From: CAYONZ01 sp964405465
Lineage (GTDB): Bacteria > Bdellovibrionota > Bdellovibrionia > Bdellovibrionales > JAMPXM01
Direction of reading: 5' to 3'
Assembly (NCBI GenBank): GCA_964405465.1
Contig: CAYONZ010000002.1
Location: forward strand, 62,001 to 126,000
DNA: 64,000 nucleotides
The position numbers and the translations under genes were made by a program. The first letter of the stretch is position 1. Every line of letters starts with the position of its first letter. The notes under the pieces are model-generated. The model was not told where the DNA came from, ran no database searches, and saw only the letters and a list, made by a program, of their open reading frames with translations. Shown here piece by piece: positions 44,520 to 53,395 of this stretch.

Positions 44520-45266
44520 TTACGGCAATGCGCCCTGGGAAGATTCGAGTGAGAAAAAATCACCAAGGAGAGATTGTTGAAGAGTGAAGAGCTCTCCGCA
44601 ACCTTTCTGGGCGAGCTCCATCGCTGTCATGAGTTGAGCTTGCGAGAAAGGTTGGCCTTCTGCTGTGCCCTGCACTTCGATTAAATGGCCTTTACCAGTG
44701 AGAACAAAGTTGATGTCGGTTTCTATTTTGCTGTCTTCTTCATAGCAAAGGTCGAGTAGAGCATGGTCATGATGGAGACCAACGCTGACAGCGGAAACGT
44801 AGTTGATCAACGGTAGCTTGGAGATCGTTTTTTCTGTGTACATTTTTTGGAGAGCAAGGGCGAGAGCCACAAAGCCCCCTGTGATTGCAGCTGTTCGTGT
44901 TCCGCCATCAGCCTGGAGCACGTCACAGTCGACGATGATTTGGCGTTCGCCCAAGGCTTTCAAGTTTACCGCTGCGCGAAGACTTCGTGCGATCAGGCGA
45001 GAGATTTCTTGAGTTCTTCCGCCGGAGGCGACTTTGTCTCGGTGCATACGTGTATGGGTCGAGCGAGGTAGCATACCATACTCTGCGGTTATCCATCCTT
45101 TGCCAGTTCCTGCCAACCATTTGGGCACGGTCTGGTCGACGGAAGCTGTGCAAAGTACATGGGTGTTTCCCATCTCGATGAGAGCACTGCCTTCAGCATA
45201 TTTTGCAAAGTGAGGGGTAATTTTAACGTTTCTTAATTCGTTGTTTTTTCTTTTATCAAAGCGCAT
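44520..45266 (-). CDS. rph: Ribonuclease PH
   Basis: RNase PH trims tRNA 3' ends using phosphate. The 248-residue protein shows MRFDKRKNNELRNVKIT, the phosphate-site segment GWITAEYGMLPRSTHTR, and the Arg-rich block GRTQEISRLIARSLRAAV. IIVDCDVLQADGGTRTAAITGGFVALALAL and GTAEGQPFSQAQLMTAMELA follow, so it is intact. Its start overlaps the amidase gene end by 11 bp and rdgB follows, which makes an amidase-rph-rdgB operon likely. Confidence 0.97.
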   Translation of the reverse strand: MRFDKRKNNELRNVKITPHFAKYAEGSALIEMGNTHVLCTASVDQTVPKWLAGTGKGWITAEYGMLPRSTHTRMHRDKVASGGRTQEISRLIARSLRAAVNLKALGERQIIVDCDVLQADGGTRTAAITGGFVALALALQKMYTEKTISKLPLINYVSAVSVGLHHDHALLDLCYEEDSKIETDINFVLTGKGHLIEVQGTAEGQPFSQAQLMTAMELAQKGCGELFTLQQSLLGDFFSLESSQGALP

Positions 45267-46155
45267 GCGCCGACTTTAGGCTTTTGCCTCGGTCTTTGTC
45301 CATGATTTCTTTGAATTTTAAAACACCAGAAAACAGATTGTTGGCGATGCGCTGTTGGTAGGCGGAATCCAGAAGCAGGCGTCCTTCTTCTGGATGCGTG
45401 ATGTACCCCACCTCAACTAGTACGCTAGGGATGTTGATGTCGGAGATGACATAGAATGGAGCTTGGCGAATCGAGCGTGAGTTTTTTCTTGTGTGCTCGG
45501 TTTGCCACAGTTTGAGAAACAGTTGGCTCAGTTCGTGGCTGGCGGTGAGTTTATAGTTGTGTTTTAAGTCTTCGACAATTGTTCGAACATCGCTGAGGGT
45601 CGCTTTGTCAACTTGGGGCTTGCTGTCTGTGTTTCCCTCGTTTTGATTTTCTCTGCTCGCAAGAAATAAACTCTCTTCGTCTGCGGGAAGTTGGTTTTGC
45701 ACATAGAATTCGATTCCGCGCGCGTGAGTATCTTCTGAGGAATTGGCATGAATACTTATGAAAAGGTCGGCATTCTCTTTGCGTGCGAACTCGGCACGAT
45801 GCTCGAGTGAAAGCGCGGTGTCGTCGTTGCGAGTCAGTCGAACTTGAAATTGAGGATTGTCCGCTAAGAGGGCATTGAGTTTTTTGGTGATATCAAGAGT
45901 GATTTTTGATTCGACGATCTTACCGCGATTGGCACCATGATCTGAGCCGCCGTGACCCGCATCGAGAACGACTACTATCGGATTGATTTCGGTGATTGCT
46001 TTGGTTTTGGCTTCAATGCTGGGGCTGCAATTAAGAGTGAATAGAATCATGCCAAAGATTCGAAGGGATCTATGGAATCTCTTGTGATGTTGGGTGTCGC
46101 TATCTGGGATTGGACCACGAAGTTTCTTCGTAGATTTGATGACTTTGGTGTGCAT
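45256..46155 (-). CDS. N-acetylmuramoyl-L-alanine amidase (Amidase_3)
   Basis: Zinc amidases of this family cleave the bond between MurNAc and L-Ala, usually at septation. This 299-residue protein has a basic N-terminus and a hydrophobic signal (RIFGMILFTLNCSPSIEA). The catalytic domain shows VVVLDAGHGGSDHG (zinc His68), VESKITLD (Glu82), LFISIHANSS (His136) and VLVEVGYITHPEEG (catalytic Glu248). There is no AMIN or SPOR domain. The N-terminal ~30 residues before the signal are unusual, and Met36 is an alternative start. It overlaps rph by 11 bp. Confidence 0.93.
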   Translation of the reverse strand: MHTKVIKSTKKLRGPIPDSDTQHHKRFHRSLRIFGMILFTLNCSPSIEAKTKAITEINPIVVVLDAGHGGSDHGANRGKIVESKITLDITKKLNALLADNPQFQVRLTRNDDTALSLEHRAEFARKENADLFISIHANSSEDTHARGIEFYVQNQLPADEESLFLASRENQNEGNTDSKPQVDKATLSDVRTIVEDLKHNYKLTASHELSQLFLKLWQTEHTRKNSRSIRQAPFYVISDINIPSVLVEVGYITHPEEGRLLLDSAYQQRIANNLFSGVLKFKEIMDKDRGKSLKSAHAL

Positions 46156-46385
46156 CGTTTGATTTTAAATGATTGCTTGAAAAAGCGATATTTGGACTGG
46201 CCAAAATTTAGACGGGGATCGTGATTTCTTCATTTGAACTTTTATGGTGGAGGCAAAGTGCAAATGAACAATTGCCGGAAGTGGAGGTCAACTTTCTCAG
46301 GTGTTTTTCTCGATTTGAGACGCGATTGAGTGGTGTTCGGATTTTAGTCGAGCTCAAAATAGTCCGAAAGGAACAAAGAGAAACC

Positions 46386-47693
46386 ATGGAGATTGAGTTT
46401 ATGAATTCACGAATTTTCGCAGTCAAAAACTTTGAACAGAAAATTTTGGGGAAGAAAAATTTTATGCAATACGGTTTAATGGTGAACTTGCCCATGAGCT
46501 TACCCATTAGCCTAATGGTGAAGAAGTCTCGACTGGCCCTTGGTCTAATGTTTTGTGTTCTTTTGCAAGTATGGAGCTCCCAGGCATTGGCGCAATTTGA
46601 TGACCTGGACGTTGAGGCCTCCGCTGCAAAAGCGGACTCTGAGGGGGCATTAGCCGACGCCGAAGAAGCCAAATTTAAAGCGATTGACGAGAAGAAAAAG
46701 GCAGAAGCCGCTAAAAAACTTTCAAACAAAGAAGCTGAAGAGGCTCGACGTGTCGAGAAGGACGCAAAAGCGAAAATGCAAATTTGGAATCAGGAGCGTG
46801 AGGTTTCACAAAGAGAGCGAGCGGAATCGGAGAAGCGAATTGAATTGGCAAAAGTGAAACAGGATTCTTTGCGAAAACTTGTGGATGAGGAGAAGAGAAA
46901 AATTGAAATGGAGCGAGCTGCAACCGAGAAAAGTATCGCAGAACGGGATGCACTTGAGGCAGAGATCGAACGAACTGAGGACACACTTCAGACCTTAAAG
47001 AACGATCATAGAAAATTAGTGAGTGAACTTGAAAAGTTGAAGGGCGACGTAGCGAAGAAAAGAGTGAAGCTCGATAACTCTCATGCGCAGCTTGAAACCA
47101 CTAAGAGAAACAATAGCAAAGAAATTGAACGCGTGAAAAATGAGCTGGCAAAGAATGACCTAGAAATTCAGGGCTTGCTAAAGTCGAGCACCGGCATCAA
47201 GTCTAGACTGAGATCTTTCACACAAAAAAATTCAACCGCTCTAGCGCAAGGTAATTTGACCAATCCTTCTAGTTCCGCAAATGGCACTGACAGTTTAGCA
47301 GCGAGTCGTGCTGTGGCAAGCGAGAGTTCTAGTGCTGGAACTAATGCCAGTGGGAGAGAACAAGTCACAGAGTCTATTTCAGCGCGCGTTCATGACCCTT
47401 CTGTTGAAAATTCCACAGAAAAAAGAGCAGATAAAAAAATGGAAAAAGCGCCAGACCTTGGTGGCGTGAAAAAGGTGGAAACGACAGCTGCACGTCGTGA
47501 GGGATGGGTTAAGATATATAAAGATTGTCACTCTCAAGCCAGCACCGCATCTCGTGAGGTGGCGCAGAGTGGACCTATAGTGAAAGCTGGAGCTCGATTG
47601 CATGTTACACTGATTGATGCGACCTGGATGGAGTATGAAGAAGCAGGGAATAAGAGATTTCTATTGGTCGAGTGCGCACGCCAACCAAAGTGA
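46386..47693 (+). CDS. Exported coiled-coil protein with SH3-like C-terminus
   Basis: The start is uncertain: ATG at 46386 or 46401 are preferred, with a purine-rich AAAGGA/GAGA region upstream, and a later Met near 46515 also fits a signal peptide (LALGLMFCVLLQVWSSQALA). Residues after the signal form a long coiled coil rich in Lys, Glu and Ala (about 215 residues, DEEKRKIEMERAATEKSIAE and similar). A Ser/Thr linker follows. The last ~75 residues (REGWVKIYKDCHSQAS, GARLHVTLIDATWMEY) look like a small beta domain of SH3 type. It resembles EnvC/CcmB-like periplasmic coiled coils that help amidases, and a divergent amidase gene is next to it; that link is inference. Confidence 0.8.
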   Translation: MEIEFMNSRIFAVKNFEQKILGKKNFMQYGLMVNLPMSLPISLMVKKSRLALGLMFCVLLQVWSSQALAQFDDLDVEASAAKADSEGALADAEEAKFKAIDEKKKAEAAKKLSNKEAEEARRVEKDAKAKMQIWNQEREVSQRERAESEKRIELAKVKQDSLRKLVDEEKRKIEMERAATEKSIAERDALEAEIERTEDTLQTLKNDHRKLVSELEKLKGDVAKKRVKLDNSHAQLETTKRNNSKEIERVKNELAKNDLEIQGLLKSSTGIKSRLRSFTQKNSTALAQGNLTNPSSSANGTDSLAASRAVASESSSAGTNASGREQVTESISARVHDPSVENSTEKRADKKMEKAPDLGGVKKVETTAARREGWVKIYKDCHSQASTASREVAQSGPIVKAGARLHVTLIDATWMEYEEAGNKRFLLVECARQPK

Positions 47694-47699
47694 TTTCTT

Positions 47700-48977
47700 T
47701 TGAGCACTGGCAATTCAACACTATCTTATGAGCAGGTTGTATCGTTAATTAACTCGCGCGAGGTGGTGCAAAATCGTGCGAAGTCATTTTTACGTTTACA
47801 GAACTTGTTGGCTCGATTTTGTGAATTGAAACCAACTAAAGAAACAACAGTTATCGTTGTTGCTGGTACAAACGGAAAAGGATCGACAAGCAAAGCACTC
47901 GAGCATCTATTCTTAAGCGTCAATAAATCTGTTGGACTATTTACATCTCCGCATCTTTTTCAGATCAACGAGCGTATACGTGTGAACGGTGCGGATATGA
48001 CAGATGAACAGTTGGTGCAGGGTTATTTGCGGTGGCAGAAGACTTTTGATGAATTCGGATTTAGTCATTTTGAAGTTTTGGCTTGGTTGGCATTCGATTG
48101 TTTCTTTGCGATGCAGAGGCCGGGTCTCGATGTGGTGATTCTTGAAGTGGGCGTCGGTGGTCTTTTCGATCCTGCGAATTTGCATGAACATCAAATCTCA
48201 GTTTTAACACCAATTGATTTTGATCACGTGAAGGTTTTAGGTGGGTCCCTACCTGAAATTGCAGGACATAAATGGGGTATTGTTAAGCCTGGACAGATCG
48301 TGGTGCATGAAGACTGGCCTTTGAGTCTGAAGCTTCCATGGTTAGAGCAGTGTAAGAAATGGGATTCCACCGTGACACTCCTTAAAAGAAAATCTTGGAA
48401 GTCAGGCATTGGAAAAAGTGGGGACCCGCGACCCACTATGACCGGACCATGGGGAGAAGCAACTCTACAGATGTATGGACGACGTTCGATCGAAAATATG
48501 GAGCGCGCATTGACTGTGTTTGAATCTCTTGGGGGTGACCTCACGCAGGTGAAGAGTGCTCTAGAATCTTGGTTTTGGCCTGGACGATTCGAGCAGCTCA
48601 TAGTGTGTAAGTCTAAAGCGAGAGTGTTTGTTTCGGGGGACCACAACGTGAATGGCATAGAGTCGTTGCAGGATCTGCTTCGAGATTTTATATATGAGAG
48701 GATTTATTTTATTTGTGGAGTTTCTGCGCACAAAGACCGTCAACAGATCGAGTCTAAACTAGTCCAAACCGAGGGCGCTGAGTTGATACGAGTTGCTCCC
48801 GCGTTTGGCAGTGACGTTGGGCTGGGTACTTGGCAGGAGGCTTTGCGCGACACGAGTGCTCGTGCGACAAATCGAGATTTGATCGTGATCACGGGTTCAT
48901 TGTACTTAGCTGGCGAGGTTCTGCAGCATTTTCGTAGTCAAAATCTCGGTGGCGAGAAGCCATTTCTGAACAAGTAA
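47700..48977 (+). CDS. folC: Folylpolyglutamate synthase / dihydrofolate synthase
   Basis: FolC joins glutamate to dihydropteroate or tetrahydrofolate using ATP. The 425-residue protein has the Mur-ligase-type P-loop VVAGTNGKGSTSKALEHLF and the folate site VGLFTSPHLFQINERIRVNG. VVILEVGVGGLFDPAN, ISVLTPIDFDHVKVLGGSLPEIAGHKWGIVKPG and WFWPGRFEQL follow. The start is TTG just after the preceding gene, with only a weak ribosome binding site. Its last 89 bp overlap the convergent reverse gene. Confidence 0.95.
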   Translation: MSTGNSTLSYEQVVSLINSREVVQNRAKSFLRLQNLLARFCELKPTKETTVIVVAGTNGKGSTSKALEHLFLSVNKSVGLFTSPHLFQINERIRVNGADMTDEQLVQGYLRWQKTFDEFGFSHFEVLAWLAFDCFFAMQRPGLDVVILEVGVGGLFDPANLHEHQISVLTPIDFDHVKVLGGSLPEIAGHKWGIVKPGQIVVHEDWPLSLKLPWLEQCKKWDSTVTLLKRKSWKSGIGKSGDPRPTMTGPWGEATLQMYGRRSIENMERALTVFESLGGDLTQVKSALESWFWPGRFEQLIVCKSKARVFVSGDHNVNGIESLQDLLRDFIYERIYFICGVSAHKDRQQIESKLVQTEGAELIRVAPAFGSDVGLGTWQEALRDTSARATNRDLIVITGSLYLAGEVLQHFRSQNLGGEKPFLNK

Positions 48978-49653
48978 ATCCGATGCAATGAAGACTGTTG
49001 CGATGCAACCTCCACCCAGAAAAAAAATGTGGGTTTTGCGGGGCGATCCATTCTGTTTCATGATCGATGAATTCGACATTGTGGGGAATTTCGGTAAGTG
49101 TTGTGCGTATGATGTCTTCGAGTGTGGGTCGTCCAGTAGTCGAAAAGGGCCTGATCTCGTGCAGACTTTGGGGGGTGCGCACTGAAAAAATATCGTGGTA
49201 GCTTGCCCAATGTTTTCTGGTCAAGAGGGGCTTCACTTGATTTTGAATGCTGAGCACTTCCTGCGAATTTGCTGTGAGGTGACGAATTTGTCCTAAAAGA
49301 TTCGTAAACAACAGAGTGTGCGTGGGATGTGCTTGGCAGAATTCGAGAGTATTTTGGAGTGTTTTGATTTTGGGAAATTGAAATTGGATTTGTGGGAATC
49401 TCTTTTGCAGAAGATATTTAGCAAGTGAATCTGGTTCGAGGACCGTGATGTTTTGAAATCTTGTCAGCCAGTGAGAAGGTAAACTATAGCCTCCACTTGG
49501 GCCAATCAGTATGAGTGGGTTTTCGGAGGGCACGGCCCAGTGATTTAACCAGAGCTCGACTTGTGCCCGATAGGGTAACCAAAGGCTTGAAACATATCTT
49601 GATGCAAAGTAATGATAGGTGATTCCCCCAGAACGATTTATCAGTCGGGTCAT
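48889..49653 (-). CDS. Unknown protein, possibly SAM-methyltransferase-like
   Basis: This 254-residue protein contains LILIGPSGGYSLPSHWLTRFQNITVLEPDSLAKYLLQKRF, which looks like a Rossmann Gly-rich strand followed by an acidic strand end, as in class I methyltransferases. The canonical later motifs are not obvious, so the call is weak. There is no signal peptide. The final ~90 bp are antisense to the end of folC, so the two stops overlap. The divergent neighbour is greB, only 28 bp from its start. Confidence 0.8.
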   Translation of the reverse strand: MTRLINRSGGITYHYFASRYVSSLWLPYRAQVELWLNHWAVPSENPLILIGPSGGYSLPSHWLTRFQNITVLEPDSLAKYLLQKRFPQIQFQFPKIKTLQNTLEFCQAHPTHTLLFTNLLGQIRHLTANSQEVLSIQNQVKPLLTRKHWASYHDIFSVRTPQSLHEIRPFSTTGRPTLEDIIRTTLTEIPHNVEFIDHETEWIAPQNPHFFSGWRLHRNSLHCIGFTCSEMASRHRDFDYENAAEPRQLSTMNP

Positions 49654-49681
49654 GATTTAATTAAAACACAAAGAGGCGAAT

Positions 49682-50284
49682 ATGAGCAAAGCATTTACCA
49701 AAGAGGACGATAGTGATTTGGACGCCGATGAATATTTGGACGATGAGCACGATGATCACGATGGTACAGATGAACAGAGTGATTCAAAAAAAGGTGCGCG
49801 GGTCGGGGGGGGCAAGAATTATATCACGCCCGCTGGTGCTGCTAGACTGAAGGCTGAGTTGCATGATCTTTTAACTCGTGAACGACCAAAGTTAGTCGAA
49901 GTGGTCGCATGGGCCGCTGGCAATGGGGATCGTTCGGAAAATGCAGATTATATCTACGGCAAACGTAGACTTCGGGAAATTGATCGGCGTATTCGCTTTT
50001 TGCAGAAACGTTTGGATGCAGCTTTGGTTGTGGATCCAGCTCTACAAAAAGGTCCGGTGGTTTTGTTTGGTGCCACTGTCACAGTTCGGGATGAAGACGA
50101 TAGGGAAAAAGTCTTTCGGATTGTTGGTGTGGATGAAACCGATGCAGCAAAGGGAAAGGTCAGCTGGGTTTCGCCAATTGGTAAGGTGCTTTTGCAGACT
50201 CAGGTCGGTGATGTGGTTTTGTTAAAGACTCCAAAGGGCGACGAGGAACTCGAGGTTTTAAAGATTGAATACGTTGAAATTTGA
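49682..50284 (+). CDS. greB: Transcript cleavage factor GreB with acidic N-terminal extension
   Basis: GreA/GreB factors rescue backtracked RNA polymerase by stimulating transcript cleavage. From residue ~46 the protein shows the GreB family: NYITPAGAARLKAELHDLL, ERPKLVEVVAWAAGNGDRSENADYIYGKRRLREIDRRIRFL (coiled-coil tip with conserved acidic residues D and E), and a C-terminal FKBP-like domain (VVLFGATVTVRDEDDREKVFRIVGVDE, SPIGKVLL). At 200 residues it is ~40 longer than usual, due to an Asp/Glu/His-rich stretch after MSKAFTKEDD. The ribosome binding site is AGAGGCGA. A MITE-like element follows. Confidence 0.95.
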   Translation: MSKAFTKEDDSDLDADEYLDDEHDDHDGTDEQSDSKKGARVGGGKNYITPAGAARLKAELHDLLTRERPKLVEVVAWAAGNGDRSENADYIYGKRRLREIDRRIRFLQKRLDAALVVDPALQKGPVVLFGATVTVRDEDDREKVFRIVGVDETDAAKGKVSWVSPIGKVLLQTQVGDVVLLKTPKGDEELEVLKIEYVEI

Positions 50285-50604
50285 AAAAGCCCAGGGATGC
50301 TCGGACATAGTTTTTTCAATGACCAGATAACTCGATGAGTTTTTGTAGCGACCGGTCTTAGGGCGTGTCCTCAATTGGCTAGCCTACTACGCAAAAGCAA
50401 TAGAAATGATTTGAGCGTTGCTCGTCGTCGAAATAGCACCACTATTTCTCCTCCTCGTGCCTTCAACTCATTTCTATTGCTTCCGCTCGCGACGTCCGAC
50501 CAATTGAGGACACGCCCTAGTAAGTGAAGTAAATTTTTTTTTAATGATGTTCTAGACTTGGGTCAGGATGACCTGCGCCATAAGTTTTGCTAAATTCAAA
50601 GTCT
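50285..50604. other. 320-bp gap dominated by a palindromic element
   Basis: About half of it is the 161-bp element (50359-50519). The rest is AT-rich sequence that should contain the promoter of the MBL-fold gene. No RNA gene or other frame was seen. Confidence 0.6.
50359..50519 (-). mobile_element. 161-bp palindromic MITE-like element, copy 2
   Basis: This copy has 20-bp perfect terminal inverted repeats and TA at both ends. It is in inverted orientation relative to copies 1 and 3. It lies ~75 bp after greB and matches the consensus of the three copies best: copy 1 differs from it at two positions and copy 3 at two others. Confidence 0.85.
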
Positions 50605-51600
50605 ATGTTGTTTAAAGTGAAGCTGTGGGGAGTTCGAGGCTCTTTGCCGAGCCCCTACTCACCAGAATATCTGTCGTCGAAACTGGAAAAAGTTCTCGAT
50701 CTTTTTTTTGCAAATGGATACTCCCAGAAAAAAGATATTGAGTCGTTTTTGGCTACGGTGGATCTCAAGAATCTGCGCGGCTTCGGGGGAAATACATCCT
50801 GCGTAGAGGTGATGACAGCTCAGAGGCTTGCCGATAAACAAATTTTAATTATTGATGGTGGAAGTGGCATTCGACGCCTTGGCGAACAGCTGATGGCCGG
50901 TCCCTGCGGTAAAGGGCAAGGCCGGGTTGATATTTTGATGACTCATTTTCATTGGGATCACTTGATTGGCTTGCCGTTTTTTACTCCATTGTTTGTGCCT
51001 GGCAATGAGATTCACTTTTATGCAGTTCAAGAAAATCTGGAAGAGTGCATACGCCAAGTGTTTACGAAGCCGTATTTTCCTGTTCCGTTTGATAAGTTGG
51101 CTTCTCGTTCGTTTTTCCATCGTCTTGAGCCGAGGGTTCCAATTGATTTTGGTGATTTGCGAGTGACTCCATATCAACTTGATCACCCAGATCCCTGTTG
51201 GGGTTATCGAATCGAGAAGGGTGGCAAGGTCTTTTCATATTGTGTGGACACAGAGGGAACTCGCAGCTCGAGAAAAGATCTGGGAGAGGACCTGGCCCTC
51301 TACCAAAATGTGGATCTCATGGTCTTCGATGCTCAATACACTTTGTTTGAAATGGTCGAAAAGATTGACTGGGGTCACGGTTCTGCACCGATTGGGTTAG
51401 ACATTGCTCTGCGCGAGGGAGTAAAGCGAATTTTATTTGCCCACCATGATCCTGCTGCGACTGACGAAAAGATTGCATTCGCTGAAAAACAAACTCGTGA
51501 TTATTTCGCTGCTTACTCGGAAAATCTTCAGAAGAAAGGCCTTGTAGTGCCATCTTTGTCTTGGGAATTCGCGCGCGAAGGAATGGAAATTGAACTTTGA
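50605..51600 (+). CDS. Metallo-beta-lactamase-fold hydrolase
   Basis: The ATG at 50605 gives the family N-terminus FKVKLWGVRGSLPSP; a TTG six codons earlier is possible. The 332-residue protein has the metal motif ILMTHFHWDHLIGLPFF (HxHxDH), IIDGGSGIRRLG for the active-site loop, LDHPDPCWGYRIE, and LFAHHDPAATD near the C-terminus. WGVRGS marks the COG1235 group, which includes phosphoribosyl 1,2-cyclic phosphodiesterases and uncharacterised regulators often found next to signalling domains. A STAS protein follows 36 bp later on the same strand, so a signalling role is plausible. Confidence 0.9.
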   Translation: MLFKVKLWGVRGSLPSPYSPEYLSSKLEKVLDLFFANGYSQKKDIESFLATVDLKNLRGFGGNTSCVEVMTAQRLADKQILIIDGGSGIRRLGEQLMAGPCGKGQGRVDILMTHFHWDHLIGLPFFTPLFVPGNEIHFYAVQENLEECIRQVFTKPYFPVPFDKLASRSFFHRLEPRVPIDFGDLRVTPYQLDHPDPCWGYRIEKGGKVFSYCVDTEGTRSSRKDLGEDLALYQNVDLMVFDAQYTLFEMVEKIDWGHGSAPIGLDIALREGVKRILFAHHDPAATDEKIAFAEKQTRDYFAAYSENLQKKGLVVPSLSWEFAREGMEIEL

Positions 51601-51636
51601 GAAAATTGATTTTGGATGAGCGGTGGTTGAGGGATT

Positions 51637-52155
51637 ATGAATTCAAGTGAGTTTCCATTTCAAATTCGGACGCAACGAGAGAATGAAAAATGTGTTCTCC
51701 TTTTTCAGGGGCCGATAGATGAAGACGTTCGATTTGATGCAATTGACCGGGAGATCGGCGACGTTAAAACCGTTGTTATTGATTTTGCCGACGTCACAGT
51801 TTTGAACTCTCTTGGCATACGGACTTGGATGGTGTGGCTTCGTCAATGGATCGGTCAGAAAGATTTTGTCTTTCGGCGATGTCCGAAGGCTGTGGTGGAT
51901 CAGTTCAATGTTTTGAGTGGTTTTTTACCTAAGGGTTCAGTTGTCGAATCGTTCTATGTTCCATATTTTTGCGATGCATGTACGCGAGAGCAGAGTATCT
52001 TGTATAGAAAAGATATCGATTTTAAGCAGGCAAGAGGAGAATCTCCGGCCTGGGTTTGTGAACCGAAACACGTGAAGTGTGATATTTGCAGTGAAGCTCT
52101 TGAGCTGGATGTCCGTCTACCTATTTACTTCAGCTTTCTTTCTGCAAAAGTCTGA
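51637..52155 (+). CDS. STAS-like domain with C-terminal zinc-ribbon motif
   Basis: The N-terminal ~100 residues of this 172-residue protein resemble a STAS domain (CVLLFQGPIDEDVRFD, VKTVVIDFADVTVLNSLGIRTWMVWL). The phosphoserine loop is replaced by VTVLNSLGIR. After that come FCDACTREQS and VKCDICSEALELD, two CxxC pairs ~48 residues apart that could hold one zinc ion. The combination is unusual. It lies directly downstream of the MBL-fold gene and may act with it. Function is unknown; the gene itself is well supported. Confidence 0.85.
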   Translation: MNSSEFPFQIRTQRENEKCVLLFQGPIDEDVRFDAIDREIGDVKTVVIDFADVTVLNSLGIRTWMVWLRQWIGQKDFVFRRCPKAVVDQFNVLSGFLPKGSVVESFYVPYFCDACTREQSILYRKDIDFKQARGESPAWVCEPKHVKCDICSEALELDVRLPIYFSFLSAKV

Positions 52156-52283
52156 TTCAGAGAAAATTTGAACCGACAACGAAGTGGGTGATGTTGTTCT
52201 CGTTGTCTTGCGCTGATGAGTTCAATGTTGAATGACGTCGCGGGTTTGCCTGGCTCAATGATCGATAAGGTGGAGAATCATCT

Positions 52284-52368
52284 CGGCTTTGGAATTCGAA
52301 GATCGTCGAACAAAAATCCAAAGCCGCACAAGTGCAATGATCCACTCTGCGGCTTGAGGAGAAGCCGC
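52284..52368. other. Cluster of overlapping stem-loops between convergent genes
   Basis: CGGCTTTGGA (52284-52293) pairs with TCCAAAGCCG (52317-52326). GCGGCTT (52349-52355) pairs with AAGCCGC (52362-52368) around a short loop and can also compete for the earlier arms. The region lies between the stop codons of the STAS/zinc gene and tatA. It may be a structured 3' end or terminator without a T run. Confidence 0.45.
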
Positions 52369-52397
52369 ATTGGCAAAGGTATGCCCAACAAGAGCAA

Positions 52398-52646
52398 TTA
52401 AGACTGTGTTTTGTTTTTATCAGAAACCGAAGTATTGGTTGTTTCTGATTGGCCAGGGTTGAGGTGTCCAACTGGCTTGCGGGGTTCTTCTGCTTGCGCG
52501 GCCTTTTCGGCTTCATTCATGCCTTCTTTGAATCCACGAATGGCTTCTCCTAAAGACTTACCTAGTTTGGGTAGCCGAGACGGCCCAAAGAACACCAAAA
52601 GAATCAATGCGACAATAAGAAGATGCGTTAAGCTAAACTCACCCAT
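52398..52646 (-). CDS. tatA: Twin-arginine translocase subunit TatA
   Basis: TatA multimers form the pore of the Tat pathway for folded proteins. The ATG at 52646 is chosen since GGAG lies 6 nt upstream inside the first in-frame ATG's codons. The 82-residue protein has the short N-terminal helix FSLTHLLIVALILLVFFGP, the FGP hinge, and the amphipathic helix RLPKLGKSLGEAIRGFKEGM, then a charged tail. TatA rather than TatB is indicated by FGPSRLP and the short tail. No tatB or tatC is adjacent. Confidence 0.93.
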   Translation of the reverse strand: MGEFSLTHLLIVALILLVFFGPSRLPKLGKSLGEAIRGFKEGMNEAEKAAQAEEPRKPVGHLNPGQSETTNTSVSDKNKTQS

Positions 52647-52759
52647 TTTTTTCTCCATGTTGAATGGGCTTGAATCTAGCCTAGAAACTGGGCGCTGTCT
52701 ATGGTTACCGTTGTGAGGGTGAAATTATATGTTAGAGTTGAATCTTTCTGGAGGGAAAA

Positions 52760-53395
52760 ATGTGGTCATTGATTCTGGGGCTTTTTCAAGATTTACCTGG
52801 GCATTTACAGATCTGGTCGACGGCGATGGGGTACTGGCTCTACCTGTTTTTGTTTTTGATTATATTTGCTGAAACAGGGCTTGTGGTTTTTCCCATTTTG
52901 CCGGGAGATTCACTGCTATTTGCGCTAGGTGCTATGGCATCAGCTGGGGTGCTCGACTTTTGGGCTCTTCTAGCGCTTTTAATACTGGCGGCGGTGCTGG
53001 GGGATGCTTTGAACTATTTTGTTGGCAAGTGGGTGGCGGCTCGATTGGCGGCTGGGCGTTCGACGCGATGGTTGAATACCAAGTACCTCCAACGTACTCA
53101 CGAGTTCTATGAACGCCATGGGGGAAAGACCATCGTATTGGCCCGATTTGTACCGATTGTGCGAACCTATGCCCCGTTTGTCGCAGGGATGGGGGCCATG
53201 AGTTATCAGAAGTTTGCAATGTTCAATGTGGTCGGTGCGGTACTTTGGATCACGAGCTTTTTAGGTTTAGGATTTGCGTTTGGTAATTTTCCTTCGGTGA
53301 AAGCCAATTTTCATTTGGTGGTGGTGGCCATAATTGTCTTGTCGGTATTACCGGGAATTATTGAGTTTGCTCGGCACCGACGGCAATTGCGATAG
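52760..53395 (+). CDS. DedA-family membrane protein
   Basis: This 211-residue protein has GGAGGG 4 nt upstream of the ATG. Four to five hydrophobic helices are evident. Family marks are FAETGLVVFPILPGDSLLFALGAMA, GDALNYFVGKWVAARL, and RFVPIVRTYAPFVAGMGAMSYQKFAMFNVVGAVLWI with the conserved Arg residues. DedA proteins are inner-membrane proteins that move lipid carriers such as undecaprenyl phosphate or phosphatidylethanolamine and affect proton-motive force. It sits upstream of sppA with 138 bp between them. Confidence 0.93.
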   Translation: MWSLILGLFQDLPGHLQIWSTAMGYWLYLFLFLIIFAETGLVVFPILPGDSLLFALGAMASAGVLDFWALLALLILAAVLGDALNYFVGKWVAARLAAGRSTRWLNTKYLQRTHEFYERHGGKTIVLARFVPIVRTYAPFVAGMGAMSYQKFAMFNVVGAVLWITSFLGLGFAFGNFPSVKANFHLVVVAIIVLSVLPGIIEFARHRRQLR

